A stretch of 64,000 nucleotides of DNA from G963664585 sp963664585 (GTDB lineage Bacteria; Bacillota; Clostridia; Oscillospirales; Ruminococcaceae): the NCBI GenBank assembly GCA_963664585.2, contig CAXXEO010000017.1, positions 186,001 through 250,000 on the forward strand, in the 5' to 3' direction. The position numbers and the translations under genes were made by a program. This document shows, piece by piece, positions 51,830 through 59,355 of the stretch (within the stretch, counting starts at the first letter, position 1; every line of letters begins with the position of its first letter). The notes beneath the pieces are model-generated. The model made no database searches. It was not told the DNA's origin and saw nothing but the letters and a program-made list of their open reading frames with translations.

Positions 51830-52915
51830 TCAGAATCCCAGCCCTTCTCTTGTCAGAGAAAGCCCATAGACCATCTTATAATAATCAAGAGCAATCTCTT
51901 CGAATTGCGCATCGCTCAGGCGCTCAGGGTACATAGTGTTGATGAGCCACAATCTTCCCAGAGCAATGACAAAGCCGGGGTACATCCACAGATCCATGTC
52001 GCAGGGAGACTCATACACATGACCATTCTGGACAGCCTTGAGGCTTGCGTTGGCAGGGTCGTTGATGAATCCTTCAAGCGTATAATCTCTACTGGTCAGT
52101 TCATTGGACATGAATATGTAATCCGGGTCCCAATTCATGATCTGCTCCATACCGACCTCTGACCAGATTCCGCCTCTGCCAACGGCGGCAGCGGCAGCGG
52201 GGTTGATGGCTCCGGCGTCTTCAAGGGCCATACCCTGTAGCGATGTACCAGGCGCAGTTGAACCAACGAACTCTCCTAGGAAAATCGCAGTCGGTTTTTC
52301 GGGATCTGGCAAATCTGCCACCAAGCCTTCTGCTAACCCTGTCAATTTTTCATAGTAGGCGATCAGTTCTTTTGCACGCTCCTCTTTTCCAAAGGCCTTA
52401 TCAAACATATCAATCGCATACAGAACTTCTTCTTCATTTTCCATTCTAAGCGCAAGGGTGGGAATGCCCAGCTCATCAAGGGTTTCGATCAGTTTGCTGT
52501 TCCATTTCATAACGACAACGTCCGGATCCAGTGCTGCAATTGCCTCAGCGTTCGTGTTGCCGTCTCTTTTGATGTTGCCTCTGTTGGCTAGGCCCGGATT
52601 GATCATCAGGCAGAAAGCATCCGTTGTTGAATTAACGAATTTGTCATCTACGCCCATGCAGATGTAGTTCTTAATACCCCAGCCCGCCACGATACGCTCA
52701 ACATTACGCGAAACCTCAACTTTGCGGCCGTTAAAGTCCACCACTGTGATCGTATCCGAGAGTGGCTTCTCTGAAGCTGCCACACTAGGGTCTTTGGAGG
52801 AACTCTCAGCAGGAGTATTGGCGGGGGTGGATTTGTTGGCCGAGCAGGAAACCATGGATAGTGCCATACTCACAGCCAGCAGCATGCACAAGATCTTTTT
52901 CAGATAGTTATTCAT
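51830..52915 (-). CDS. BtuF/FecB-type substrate-binding lipoprotein
   Basis: 361 residues from ATG 52915 (GAGGAG upstream; the frame open to 52981 comes from the pseudogene). Lipobox LSMVSC near residue 24. TITVVDFNGRKVEVSRNVER then IVAGWG begins the periplasmic-binding fold, with VVVMKWNSKLIETLDELGIP and NWDPDYIFMSNE. A B12 riboswitch upstream suggests corrinoid as ligand; iron or molybdenum complexes cannot be excluded. Confidence 0.85.
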   Translation of the reverse strand: MNNYLKKILCMLLAVSMALSMVSCSANKSTPANTPAESSSKDPSVAASEKPLSDTITVVDFNGRKVEVSRNVERIVAGWGIKNYICMGVDDKFVNSTTDAFCLMINPGLANRGNIKRDGNTNAEAIAALDPDVVVMKWNSKLIETLDELGIPTLALRMENEEEVLYAIDMFDKAFGKEERAKELIAYYEKLTGLAEGLVADLPDPEKPTAIFLGEFVGSTAPGTSLQGMALEDAGAINPAAAAAVGRGGIWSEVGMEQIMNWDPDYIFMSNELTSRDYTLEGFINDPANASLKAVQNGHVYESPCDMDLWMYPGFVIALGRLWLINTMYPERLSDAQFEEIALDYYKMVYGLSLTREGLGF

Positions 52916-52958
52916 TTGTTCGCTCCTCTTTTCTTTTTGATTATCCAGAGCAAAAACG

Positions 52959-53137
52959 TCAAGAAATACGCTTTTGCACATCAGTAATACTGAAAACGTG
53001 AATCATATAGAAAGCGCCGCGAGGTCCGTGGAGCACCGCCGCCACATCCTGCATTTCATCTATGGCCCCAATGCTTCCCGAACCTTGCCGTTTACCCCAA
53101 ACCAGTGCAGCAGGGTGGAAGAGTACATCTGGGTCAT
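52959..53137 (-). pseudogene. Truncated, frameshifted nitrogenase-component-1 start
   Basis: ATG 53137 begins MTQMYSSTLLHWFGVNGK, aligning with MYPSALLHTFGVNGK of the complete gene at 54108. Then the frame shifts to GSGSIGAIDEMQDVAAVLHG PRGAF, matching GSVGAIGEMQDVIPIIHG. It stops soon after, at the border of the binding-protein gene. A mirrored, deleted copy of the nitrogenase-like gene, lying behind its own riboswitch. Confidence 0.75.
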
Positions 53138-53237
53138 TAAATCTTAGTAAAAGGTGCTTGTCACAACGCTCTCCTGTTCCCAAGCAAAAAACCGCTTTTC
53201 TTCTTTGTGTCCGCAGATTCTCTCTGCCAAGTGCATA

Positions 53238-53268
53238 CAAAAAAGGCATCGCTTCTATCAGCGATGCC
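53238..53268 (-). terminator. Riboswitch expression-platform terminator
   Basis: Minus strand: GGCATCGCT, GATAGA, AGCGATGCC, TTTTTTGT. A perfect 9-bp stem with T-run, about 95 bases after the leftward B12 aptamer. B12 binding should favour it and shut off the importer. Confidence 0.85.
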
Positions 53269-53361
53269 TGTAAAATCAATGGCTACACCCGCCTAGCATT
53301 CCCACAGAATACCAAACCGGATATCGGCCACGATTCTTCCCCACCGAAAGAAGTGAACGGC

Positions 53362-53517
53362 AACATACGGCAGGTCTTCTGACTCGAGATCATCCATACC
53401 CTTCCCTTCCCGGTCGCCCAGTGGGTAAATCAAGGATATGTCCCTCTTACAGCAGCGGGGGCTGTCGCAGATTCGCACTGCATTCCCTTTTCAATACTTT
53501 CGTATCACCTGTATGTT
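53362..53517 (-). promoter_or_regulatory. Cobalamin riboswitch (leftward)
   Basis: Closing stem AACATAC...GTATGTT. Between them are the B12-box elements GCTGCTGTAAGAGGGA, CCCACTGGGCGACCGGGAAG, and GAGTCAGAAGACCTGCC. Followed by an intrinsic terminator. It controls the btuF/fecB-type importer downstream through the pseudogene leader. Confidence 0.88.
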
Positions 53518-53564
53518 GGATAATTCAGTTTTAAATAAAAAACGGATTCCCGTTTGTCGTGCTC

Positions 53565-53593
53565 AGTATAATGCACCCATTGACAATTGTCAA
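53565..53593 (-). promoter_or_regulatory. Promoter for the leftward B12 transcript
   Basis: Minus strand TTGACA (53593-53588), 17 bp, TATACT (53570-53565): near-consensus. The -35 box is inside a perfect palindrome TTGACAATTGTCAA (53580-53593), a possible extra operator. Confidence 0.75.
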
Positions 53594-53723
53594 CATTTTC
53601 ATATTCAAGTCTTGTCGAAATTTGCCAGTTTAACGGGTTTTGAATCATTTTAGGTAAACTAAAAAAAGTGAACACAATTAAAATAACCTTTCACCAAGCA
53701 GTTCGCGGGTGATTTTTGCCACC

Positions 53724-53752
53724 TTGTAAACAGGTAAAGAGTATGCTAGACT
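53724..53752 (+). promoter_or_regulatory. Promoter for the rightward B12 transcript
   Basis: TTGTAA (53724-53729), 17 bp, TAGACT (53747-53752), just ahead of the riboswitch closing stem. Moderate match. Confidence 0.5.
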
Positions 53753-53764
53753 TGCAAAGGTAAA

Positions 53765-53929
53765 GCACAAGTGCCGGCAGGACGACTACCGGTGAAAAGG
53801 GAAGCGGGTGAAAATCCCGCACGGTCCCGCCGCTGTAAGCGCATAAGGCCCTTTCATCAGCCACTGAAGCGAGATCGTTTCGGGAAGGCGAAAGGAATCA
53901 GCCGCGTAAGTCAGAAGACCTGCTTGTGC
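53765..53929 (+). promoter_or_regulatory. Cobalamin riboswitch (rightward)
   Basis: Closing stem GCACAAG...CTTGTGC. Contains GAAAAGGGAAGCGGGTGAAA, GCCGCTGTAAGCGC, CAGCCACTGAAGC, CGGGAAGGCG and AAGTCAGAAGACCTGC, the ordered B12-aptamer elements. Followed by a terminator at 54013, then the nitrogenase-like operon. Confidence 0.92.
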
Positions 53930-54012
53930 AAAGCTTTCACATGCCACGTGGAAATGGCACGGTGAAAATGCCGCGGGGAATACCCGGCGGCTTCGTTGAT
54001 TGTGGCGAATTC

Positions 54013-54060
54013 GGGCCGCATTGTTTGTATTTGATACAGGCAATGCGCCCTTTTTATTTT
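54013..54060 (+). terminator. Terminator before the nitrogenase-like operon
   Basis: GGGCCGCATTG...CAATGCGCCC with an internal TGTATxxxATACA stem, then TTTTTATTTT, immediately before the GGAGG of the first gene. It makes the B12 riboswitch a transcriptional off-switch. Confidence 0.9.
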
Positions 54061-54107
54061 GGAGGAAAGACGATGCGTCAGGTTTTTTTGAGGAACTGTC
54101 CACTCTT

Positions 54108-55577
54108 ATGTACCCTTCCGCGCTGCTCCACACCTTTGGGGTAAACGGTAAAATTTCAGGCAGTGTCGGAGCGATCGGCGAAATGCAGGATGTTATCCCG
54201 ATCATTCACGGTCCCAAAGGCTGCGCCTTTCATTACCGCTATTCCGCGCGCCGCCGCCATCAGCCGTTTTACAATGTGATTTCTACCGATCTGAAAGAGT
54301 CAGACATTGTTTATGGCGGCGAGGAAAAGCTCCGCCGCACAATTCTGGAAGCAAACGCTGCCTATCATCCCAGCTTGCTGATGGTAATCCCCTCCCCCGT
54401 CAGTGATATTCTTGGCGAAGATATCCATGCGGTGGCTGAGGACCTGCGTGTAAAGCAAGACATTCCCGTAGTTGCCATTGGGTCAGAGCTTTTTTCGCAC
54501 CGCGATAAAAATTACGCCCGCAACCGTTTAAAAGAACTGGCCGGACAGAAGATCACCGGCGACAACCGTCTGGAAATGGAACTCAAGGGCTGCGGTTTTA
54601 CCGAAGCTCTTTATGCCCTGGTGGATCAGGTTATGCAGCCCGCTGAGATGGTACCCTACAGCGTAAACATCGAAACGGTAGGTTGGGGCAGTGAGGGAAA
54701 ACAGGCGCTTGTGGAAATCGAACATTTTTTAAACCGCTGCGGAGTTTCCGTCAACTGCTGGATTCCGAGCGCTCCGCTTGAAAAGCTGGTGCAGGCACCC
54801 CGTGCACAGCTCAATCTGGTAAAGCGTGTCCGGTGGGCGAGGCGTATGAAGGAACGCTTCGGCACCGATTATCTGCACATCGGCGGCGCAGGACGATATA
54901 TGGGGCTGGATGGCATTTGCACCTTTTACCGGGACATCGCTTCCGTGCTGGGGCTGGAACAGAAAATGGAGAATGAAATCCAAATTGCGCGGGAAGAAGC
55001 ATTGTGTCTAACCGAAGCGGCTCGAAAAAAGATGGGCGGCCTCCACTGCACTCTTGTGAGCCGCAGCCTGCAAATGGCACCGTTCCAGCTCAAGCTTTAC
55101 GCGCAGGATTATGGGATGTACATTGACCACATCTGCGTGATACTGACACCCGAAATGCGCAGAGATATGGCACTGACGGAGGAGCTGGAGCAAAAATTAC
55201 TGTCCCGGGTACAGAACGCCGCCGAGCTGTATAGTAAGCAGACCCAGCTCTGGATAAACCCCGAAGATGAGAAACTGCACGAGCTTTTCTCTTCGGTTGA
55301 CGCAGTGGTAGGCACCGGCGATTTCACACTGGAAGGCAAGGGGGCACCACTGGTTCCCGCAATGAATGAAAATATTTCCCTTTCGTTCGAATCGTATATC
55401 CGCAATATCAACCGCATGTGTGAAAGGGCAAACACTAAAAAAGAGCGACCGGGACTGCTCTTAAACCGGATGAATTTTGTCTCGCGCCACTATCCGCTGT
55501 ACTGCAACCGCGAAAGCCTTGCCTCCCGCGAGATGTGGTCGCGGATGTGGCTTCACAGAGAGGAGATTTCAAGATGA
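54108..55577 (+). CDS. Nitrogenase component-1-like subunit, one-Cys type
   Basis: 489 residues from ATG 54108. A better start (GGAGGAAAGACG then ATG 54073) is out of frame by one T in a TTTTTTT run; restoring it gives MRQVFFEELSTLMYPSALLH. GVNGKISGSVGAIGEMQDVI then HGPKGCAFHY is the first cluster region, and MVIPSPVSDILGEDIHAVAE aligns with NifD-type VxxTCPxxLIGDDI but lacks its Cys. Only one of three cluster cysteines is kept. APRAQLNLVKRVRWA follows. Pairs with the next subunit (ATGA overlap). Substrate unknown. Confidence 0.8.
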   Translation: MYPSALLHTFGVNGKISGSVGAIGEMQDVIPIIHGPKGCAFHYRYSARRRHQPFYNVISTDLKESDIVYGGEEKLRRTILEANAAYHPSLLMVIPSPVSDILGEDIHAVAEDLRVKQDIPVVAIGSELFSHRDKNYARNRLKELAGQKITGDNRLEMELKGCGFTEALYALVDQVMQPAEMVPYSVNIETVGWGSEGKQALVEIEHFLNRCGVSVNCWIPSAPLEKLVQAPRAQLNLVKRVRWARRMKERFGTDYLHIGGAGRYMGLDGICTFYRDIASVLGLEQKMENEIQIAREEALCLTEAARKKMGGLHCTLVSRSLQMAPFQLKLYAQDYGMYIDHICVILTPEMRRDMALTEELEQKLLSRVQNAAELYSKQTQLWINPEDEKLHELFSSVDAVVGTGDFTLEGKGAPLVPAMNENISLSFESYIRNINRMCERANTKKERPGLLLNRMNFVSRHYPLYCNRESLASREMWSRMWLHREEISR

Positions 55578-56755
55578 AAACTGCAGAAGGCTGTAAACTG
55601 TTTGGGGCGCATCAGGCACTGACTGGCATCCGGGGCGCCGTGGTTGTGCTGCACTCGGTGGTCGGATGCAATTTCGGTACGATGTCGTTTCATGTGCCGA
55701 ATTGTATGCAGGATATTCGGCAAACATGCACCGTCATTAGCGACAGTGAAATTGTTTTCGGTGGTGAGCAGTCTCTGAAGCGCGCGCTGGAATCCGTCAT
55801 CGAGCTATACGATCCCGCCGCTGTCTTTGTTATCAGTGGTTGTGTCAGCGAAATGATCGGAGATGACATTCAGGCGGTGATCGAGAGCTTGAAAACGGAA
55901 AAATACATTCGCTATGTTGAAGCAGGCGGCTTTCGCGGCAGCTTCGGGGATGGCTATGAGACGGCACTTCTTTCGCTGCTTGGCCTGATGGAGCCTCAGG
56001 AAGCGCCTGTTAAACCAGTGGTCAACCTTTTGGGAGTGGGCGCGGATGATTACCGGGCGGCGGCGGACAAGAAAGCTCTTCAAAAGCTATTGGGTGACAA
56101 GTCCGAATTAGGTTCTGTTTTCTCCTGCTGCACATTGGACGAGGTGCGAAAAGCCCCGCGCGCATCCCTCAATCTTGTGCTGGGGCGCGGCATAGAGCTG
56201 GCCAAACAAATGGAACAGCGCTTCGGAATTCCCTATGAACTCATTGACTATCCCTTTGGCATCAGAGGCTTCGATCACTTTCGAAACAGTCTGAAGCGGC
56301 ATTTTAGCCTTGATTTTTCGAAGGAAGCGGCGCAGCTTGAAAGCGAAATTGCCTATGGACTTGAGCCGGTATACGCCTATGTGCAGGCATGCTACGGGAT
56401 GCCCGTGGCAGTGATCGGCAGTGGCGCGCGGGCACGGGGCCTGCGGCGTTTTCTGGAAGATGAACTGGGGATGGAGGTCGTCCGCTTTGCCCTCCGGGAA
56501 GAAACCGGCAACCTGGATGAATTTTACCACGCTGTACTAAGTTCCGAGGCAGCGCTGATATTCGGGTCATCTTTTGAGCAGGAACTGGCCGATGATCTTG
56601 AAACCCCGCTGATCCGCTTTGATTATCCGGTATTCGATGAGGTTTCTGTCACGGGGCGTTCATTTATCGGAGCGCAGGGAACCCTCTGCTTAGTAGAGGA
56701 TATACTCAATGCGGTCATGCGCGGTCGAACATTAAAGGGGGCATTATATCAGTGA
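55574..56755 (+). CDS. Nitrogenase component-1-like subunit, three-Cys type
   Basis: 393 residues; AGGAG eight bases before ATG 55574. All three cluster cysteines are present: EGCKLFGAHQAL, HSVVGCNFGTMSFH and FVISGCVSEMIGDDIQAVIE. Further on, APRASLNLVLGRGIELAKQM parallels the partner subunit. With one Cys in the partner this gives an asymmetric 3+1 cluster site, reminiscent of dark-operative protochlorophyllide reductase rather than a P-cluster. Electrons would come from the NifH-like protein encoded next. Confidence 0.85.
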   Translation: MKTAEGCKLFGAHQALTGIRGAVVVLHSVVGCNFGTMSFHVPNCMQDIRQTCTVISDSEIVFGGEQSLKRALESVIELYDPAAVFVISGCVSEMIGDDIQAVIESLKTEKYIRYVEAGGFRGSFGDGYETALLSLLGLMEPQEAPVKPVVNLLGVGADDYRAAADKKALQKLLGDKSELGSVFSCCTLDEVRKAPRASLNLVLGRGIELAKQMEQRFGIPYELIDYPFGIRGFDHFRNSLKRHFSLDFSKEAAQLESEIAYGLEPVYAYVQACYGMPVAVIGSGARARGLRRFLEDELGMEVVRFALREETGNLDEFYHAVLSSEAALIFGSSFEQELADDLETPLIRFDYPVFDEVSVTGRSFIGAQGTLCLVEDILNAVMRGRTLKGALYQ

Positions 56756-57552
56756 AAAAAATATGCATCTATGGCAAGGGGGGCATCGGAAAATCCACCA
56801 CGGTATCCAACGTTGCCGCCGCAATGGCAGAGATGGGGCTGCGCGTGGCAGTCGTCGGATGCGACCCAAAGGCCGATTCCACACGAAGCCTGACCGGCAA
56901 AAAAATCCCAACAGTGCTGGATTTACTGCGCAATGGCAATCCGGGAGAAATCGCCTTTCGCGGCTTTCGGGATATTTTGTGTATTGAGGCGGGCGGCCCC
57001 GAGCCGGGGACGGGTTGTGCCGGGCGTGGCATCATTGCGGCAATGCAGGAAATTCGAAGCAGAAAACTATTGGATCATACCGATGTGGTGATTTATGACG
57101 TACTGGGCGATGTGGTATGCGGCGGATTCAGCACGCCACTTCGGGAAGGCATTGCGGACGAGGTCTATCTGGTAACCACCGCAGACTTTATGTCAATCTA
57201 TGCGGCGAACAACATTTGCCGGGGTATCCAAAAATATGCACAAACCGGTACAATCCGTCTGGCAGGCGTAATTTACAATGCCAGAAGCAGCATGGACAAC
57301 CGCAGAGCGGTGGAACTGTTTGCCAAAGCGATCGGGACGCATGTGACCGGCGGGCTGCCCATGAGCGATTTGATCGGGAAGTCCGAGCTTGAGAGGCAGA
57401 CCGTACTGGAGAAATACCCTGAAAGCGAAGTCAGTGACTGCTTCCGCCAGTTGGCCCGCGAGATTCTGAAAGGAGGGAAAGGCTGTATCCCCACTCCCCT
57501 TTTCGACGAAGAGGTGGAGGAATTATGTCGACAATTTCAGCCGGAGCTTTAG
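56752..57552 (+). CDS. NifH-like iron protein
   Basis: 266 residues; GTG start overlapping the previous stop (GTGA), with AGGGGG upstream. P-loop YGKGGIGKSTTVSNVAAAMA, switch GCDPKADSTRSLTG, cluster cysteines GTGCAGRGIIAAM and YDVLGDVVCGGFSTPLREG. All elements for an ATP-driven [4Fe-4S] reductase are present. It should donate electrons to the two component-1-like subunits. Overlaps the nifB-like gene by 28 bases. Confidence 0.92.
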   Translation: MKKICIYGKGGIGKSTTVSNVAAAMAEMGLRVAVVGCDPKADSTRSLTGKKIPTVLDLLRNGNPGEIAFRGFRDILCIEAGGPEPGTGCAGRGIIAAMQEIRSRKLLDHTDVVIYDVLGDVVCGGFSTPLREGIADEVYLVTTADFMSIYAANNICRGIQKYAQTGTIRLAGVIYNARSSMDNRRAVELFAKAIGTHVTGGLPMSDLIGKSELERQTVLEKYPESEVSDCFRQLAREILKGGKGCIPTPLFDEEVEELCRQFQPEL

Positions 57553-58397
57553 AGTCCTTTTCAATAGGAGAACACCCGTGTTTCAGCGGCAGCGCACATT
57601 TTCGCTTTGGACGCATCCATCTGGCTGTCGCACCTGAGTGCAATCTGCAATGCGCTTATTGCAGCCGGGATTTCGATTGTCCCAACGAGTCGCGCCCCGG
57701 GGTGACATCCAAAATCATTTCTCCCTATGAAAGCATTGGCTGTGTGGATCAGGCACTCAAACAGGATGACCGTCTGCGTGTGATAGGAATCGCAGGGCCC
57801 GGTGAGCCGCTTTATAACGAGGAGACGTTCGAAACCATGCGTTACCTGCATCGCCGGTTTCCCCAGCTTGCCTTGTGCGTCAGCACCAACGGGTTGCTGT
57901 TGCCCGAACGACTGGACGACCTGCTCGCCTGTGGGCTACGCACACTGACCATCACGATCAACACCCTGCAGCCTGAAACGGCACAAAAAATCTATCGCTC
58001 TGTCATTTATAACGGAAAAGCTTACGAGCTGGAAGAGGGTTGCAGATTACTGCTTCGCCAACAGCGTCTGGGGCTTCACCGCGCCGTGCAAAATGGCTTG
58101 ACCGTTAAAATCAATACTGTACTCATTCCCGGCATCAATCAAACAGAAGTGACAGAGATTGCCGAAATGTGCGCCGGTGAGGGGGCATATCTTATGAATC
58201 TAATGCCCCTCATTCCCCAGGCTGAATTTGGTAACATCCCATGCCCTTCCCCGGCGCTGCTGCATACCTGCCGTGAGAAGGCCGGGAGTTATTTGTCCCA
58301 GTTTACCCACTGCAAACAGTGCCGGGCGGATGCCGTGGGGGTTCCGGGAGAATCAAGTTCCGGGAATAGCCTTCATACAGCAAAAACAGATCGGTGA
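57525..58397 (+). CDS. NifB-like radical SAM protein
   Basis: 290 residues; GGAGG before ATG 57525. HFRFGRIHLAVAPECNLQCA then YCSRDFDCPNESRPGVTSK matches the NifB core (CxxxCxxC plus the downstream Cys and His). The C-terminal HCKQCRADAVGVPGE matches the cluster-ligand CxxC of NifB. There is no NifX-like domain, as in compact NifB proteins. It should build a carbide-type Fe-S precursor, implying a complex cofactor in the linked component 1. No nifE, nifN or nifV are present. Confidence 0.85.
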   Translation: MSTISAGALESFSIGEHPCFSGSAHFRFGRIHLAVAPECNLQCAYCSRDFDCPNESRPGVTSKIISPYESIGCVDQALKQDDRLRVIGIAGPGEPLYNEETFETMRYLHRRFPQLALCVSTNGLLLPERLDDLLACGLRTLTITINTLQPETAQKIYRSVIYNGKAYELEEGCRLLLRQQRLGLHRAVQNGLTVKINTVLIPGINQTEVTEIAEMCAGEGAYLMNLMPLIPQAEFGNIPCPSPALLHTCREKAGSYLSQFTHCKQCRADAVGVPGESSSGNSLHTAKTDR

Positions 58398-58410
58398 TAT
58401 AAAAACCGTA

Positions 58411-58513
58411 TATACAGCCACTTAAAAACTGGCTATAGATAAAACATCATTTTCTTCCCCCGCCGAAGGCGGGGGAAGAAATCACAAGCTTGTTTTCAAG
58501 TTAATCAACTATA
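58411..58513. repeat. MITE-like repeat, copy 6
   Basis: TATACAGCCACTTAAAAACT at the left (a few bases deleted), GCCGAAGGC hairpin, and TTCAAGTTAATCAACTATA at the right. It lies 14 bp after the nifB-like gene. Confidence 0.75.
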
Positions 58514-58545
58514 AAAGTCGAGCTACAGCATTTCCAGTTAAGAGG

Positions 58546-58590
58546 GAGACACACAGCCACTCTCGCAATCTTTTATGAAATTGCTGTAAT
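58546..58590. repeat. Family B remnant
   Basis: GAGACACACAGCCACTCTCG then CAATCTTTTATGAAATTGC TGTAA keeps the word order of the family B flank but lacks the CCCCCGCC hairpin. Confidence 0.45.
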
Positions 58591-58701
58591 TACATGATAG
58601 TGTACAGTGCTTTTGCTTTAACCATGCGAAACTTAATTTTGTCCAAAAGCTTATCGTTGACAATTTTTTAAAATCAATATATCATAATATTCAGCAATCT
58701 A

Positions 58702-58807
58702 TATAGCCAATTAACTTAAAAACTGGCTATAGATAAAACGTCATTTTCTTCCCCCGCCTTTGACGGGGGAAGAAATCACAAGCTTGTTTTCAAGTTAATC
58801 AACTATA
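58702..58807. repeat. MITE-like repeat, copy 7
   Basis: TATAGCCAATTAACTTAAAA at the left and TTCAAGTTAATCAACTATA at the right with a GCCTTTGAC hairpin. It is only about 190 bp from copy 6 in the same orientation, and 16 bp before the third riboswitch. Confidence 0.8.
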
Positions 58808-58823
58808 AAATTGAATATTTCGG

Positions 58824-58970
58824 TACAGGTGCATATTGCTTAATAGAAAAGTCCGATGTAAGGTCGGCGCGGTCTCGCCACTGTAATGATGAGTTCACCA
58901 TAAATACCACTGAGGCTACACCTTGGGAAGGTTTGGTAACTGTGAATCAGAGCCAGGAGAACTGCCTGTA
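58824..58970 (+). promoter_or_regulatory. Cobalamin riboswitch upstream of mutAB
   Basis: Closing stem TACAGG...CCTGTA. Core elements: GAAAAGTCCGATGTAAGG, CTCGCCACTGTAATGATGAG, ATACCACTGAGGC, TTGGGAAGGTTTGG and GAATCAGAGCCAGGAGAACT. Two terminator hairpins follow before the methylmalonyl-CoA mutase genes. Confidence 0.9.
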
Positions 58971-59045
58971 CAACAATCACCGCTTGACCTGCGAATGACG
59001 GGAAGGGATTTGCACAACAGTTTCGACTGACTTTTTGCCAACCCT

Positions 59046-59072
59046 AAATCCGGCTTTTGTGCCGGATTTTTT
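59046..59072 (+). terminator. Terminator 1 after the mut riboswitch
   Basis: AAATCCGGC, TTTTGT, GCCGGATTT, TTT. Perfect stem with T-run; likely the riboswitch expression platform. Confidence 0.85.
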
Positions 59073-59132
59073 ATTTGTCAGTACACTGTTGCAATGTTTT
59101 CAGCATACACGTGCTGAAAGCATTTGCTATGC

Positions 59133-59161
59133 AAAGCCATCTTTTCAAAAGATGGCTTTTT
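59133..59161 (+). terminator. Terminator 2 before mutA
   Basis: AAAGCCATCTTTTCAAAAGATGGCTTTTT, a nearly loop-less hairpin with T-run, about 190 bp before the mutA start. A second barrier, or the end of a separate short transcript. Confidence 0.7.
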
Positions 59162-59205
59162 GCTTGCCATGGATTACCCTGACTGATCCATTTGCGAAGC
59201 TGGTG

Positions 59206-59278
59206 CTACAGCAATTCCATGGTTGATTGCGAAAGAGACTGTATGTCTTCCCCCGCCTCCGGTGGGGAAGCAGAGACA
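59206..59278. repeat. Family B repeat before mutA
   Basis: CTACAGCAATTCCATGGTTG then ATTGCGAAAGAGACTGTATG and CTTCCCCCGCC...GGTGGGGAAG. Same order of words as 39073-39145 in reverse orientation. Confidence 0.65.
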
Positions 59279-59355
59279 AAAATGCAATGCCATTAAAAAA
59301 GAAGTTAGTATGAAAAACATTTTTAACACGAATATGGAAAGAAAGGTTGATACAT

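Noticed and set aside
52959..53279. Full 106-codon frame as a real gene
   Set aside because: Its first part overlaps the riboswitch terminator, and homology to the nitrogenase-like start needs a frameshift; it is a remnant.
54108..58397. Operon as a nitrogen-fixing nitrogenase
   Set aside because: The first subunit lacks two cluster cysteines and nifE/N/V are absent; the operon is under B12 rather than nitrogen-type control.
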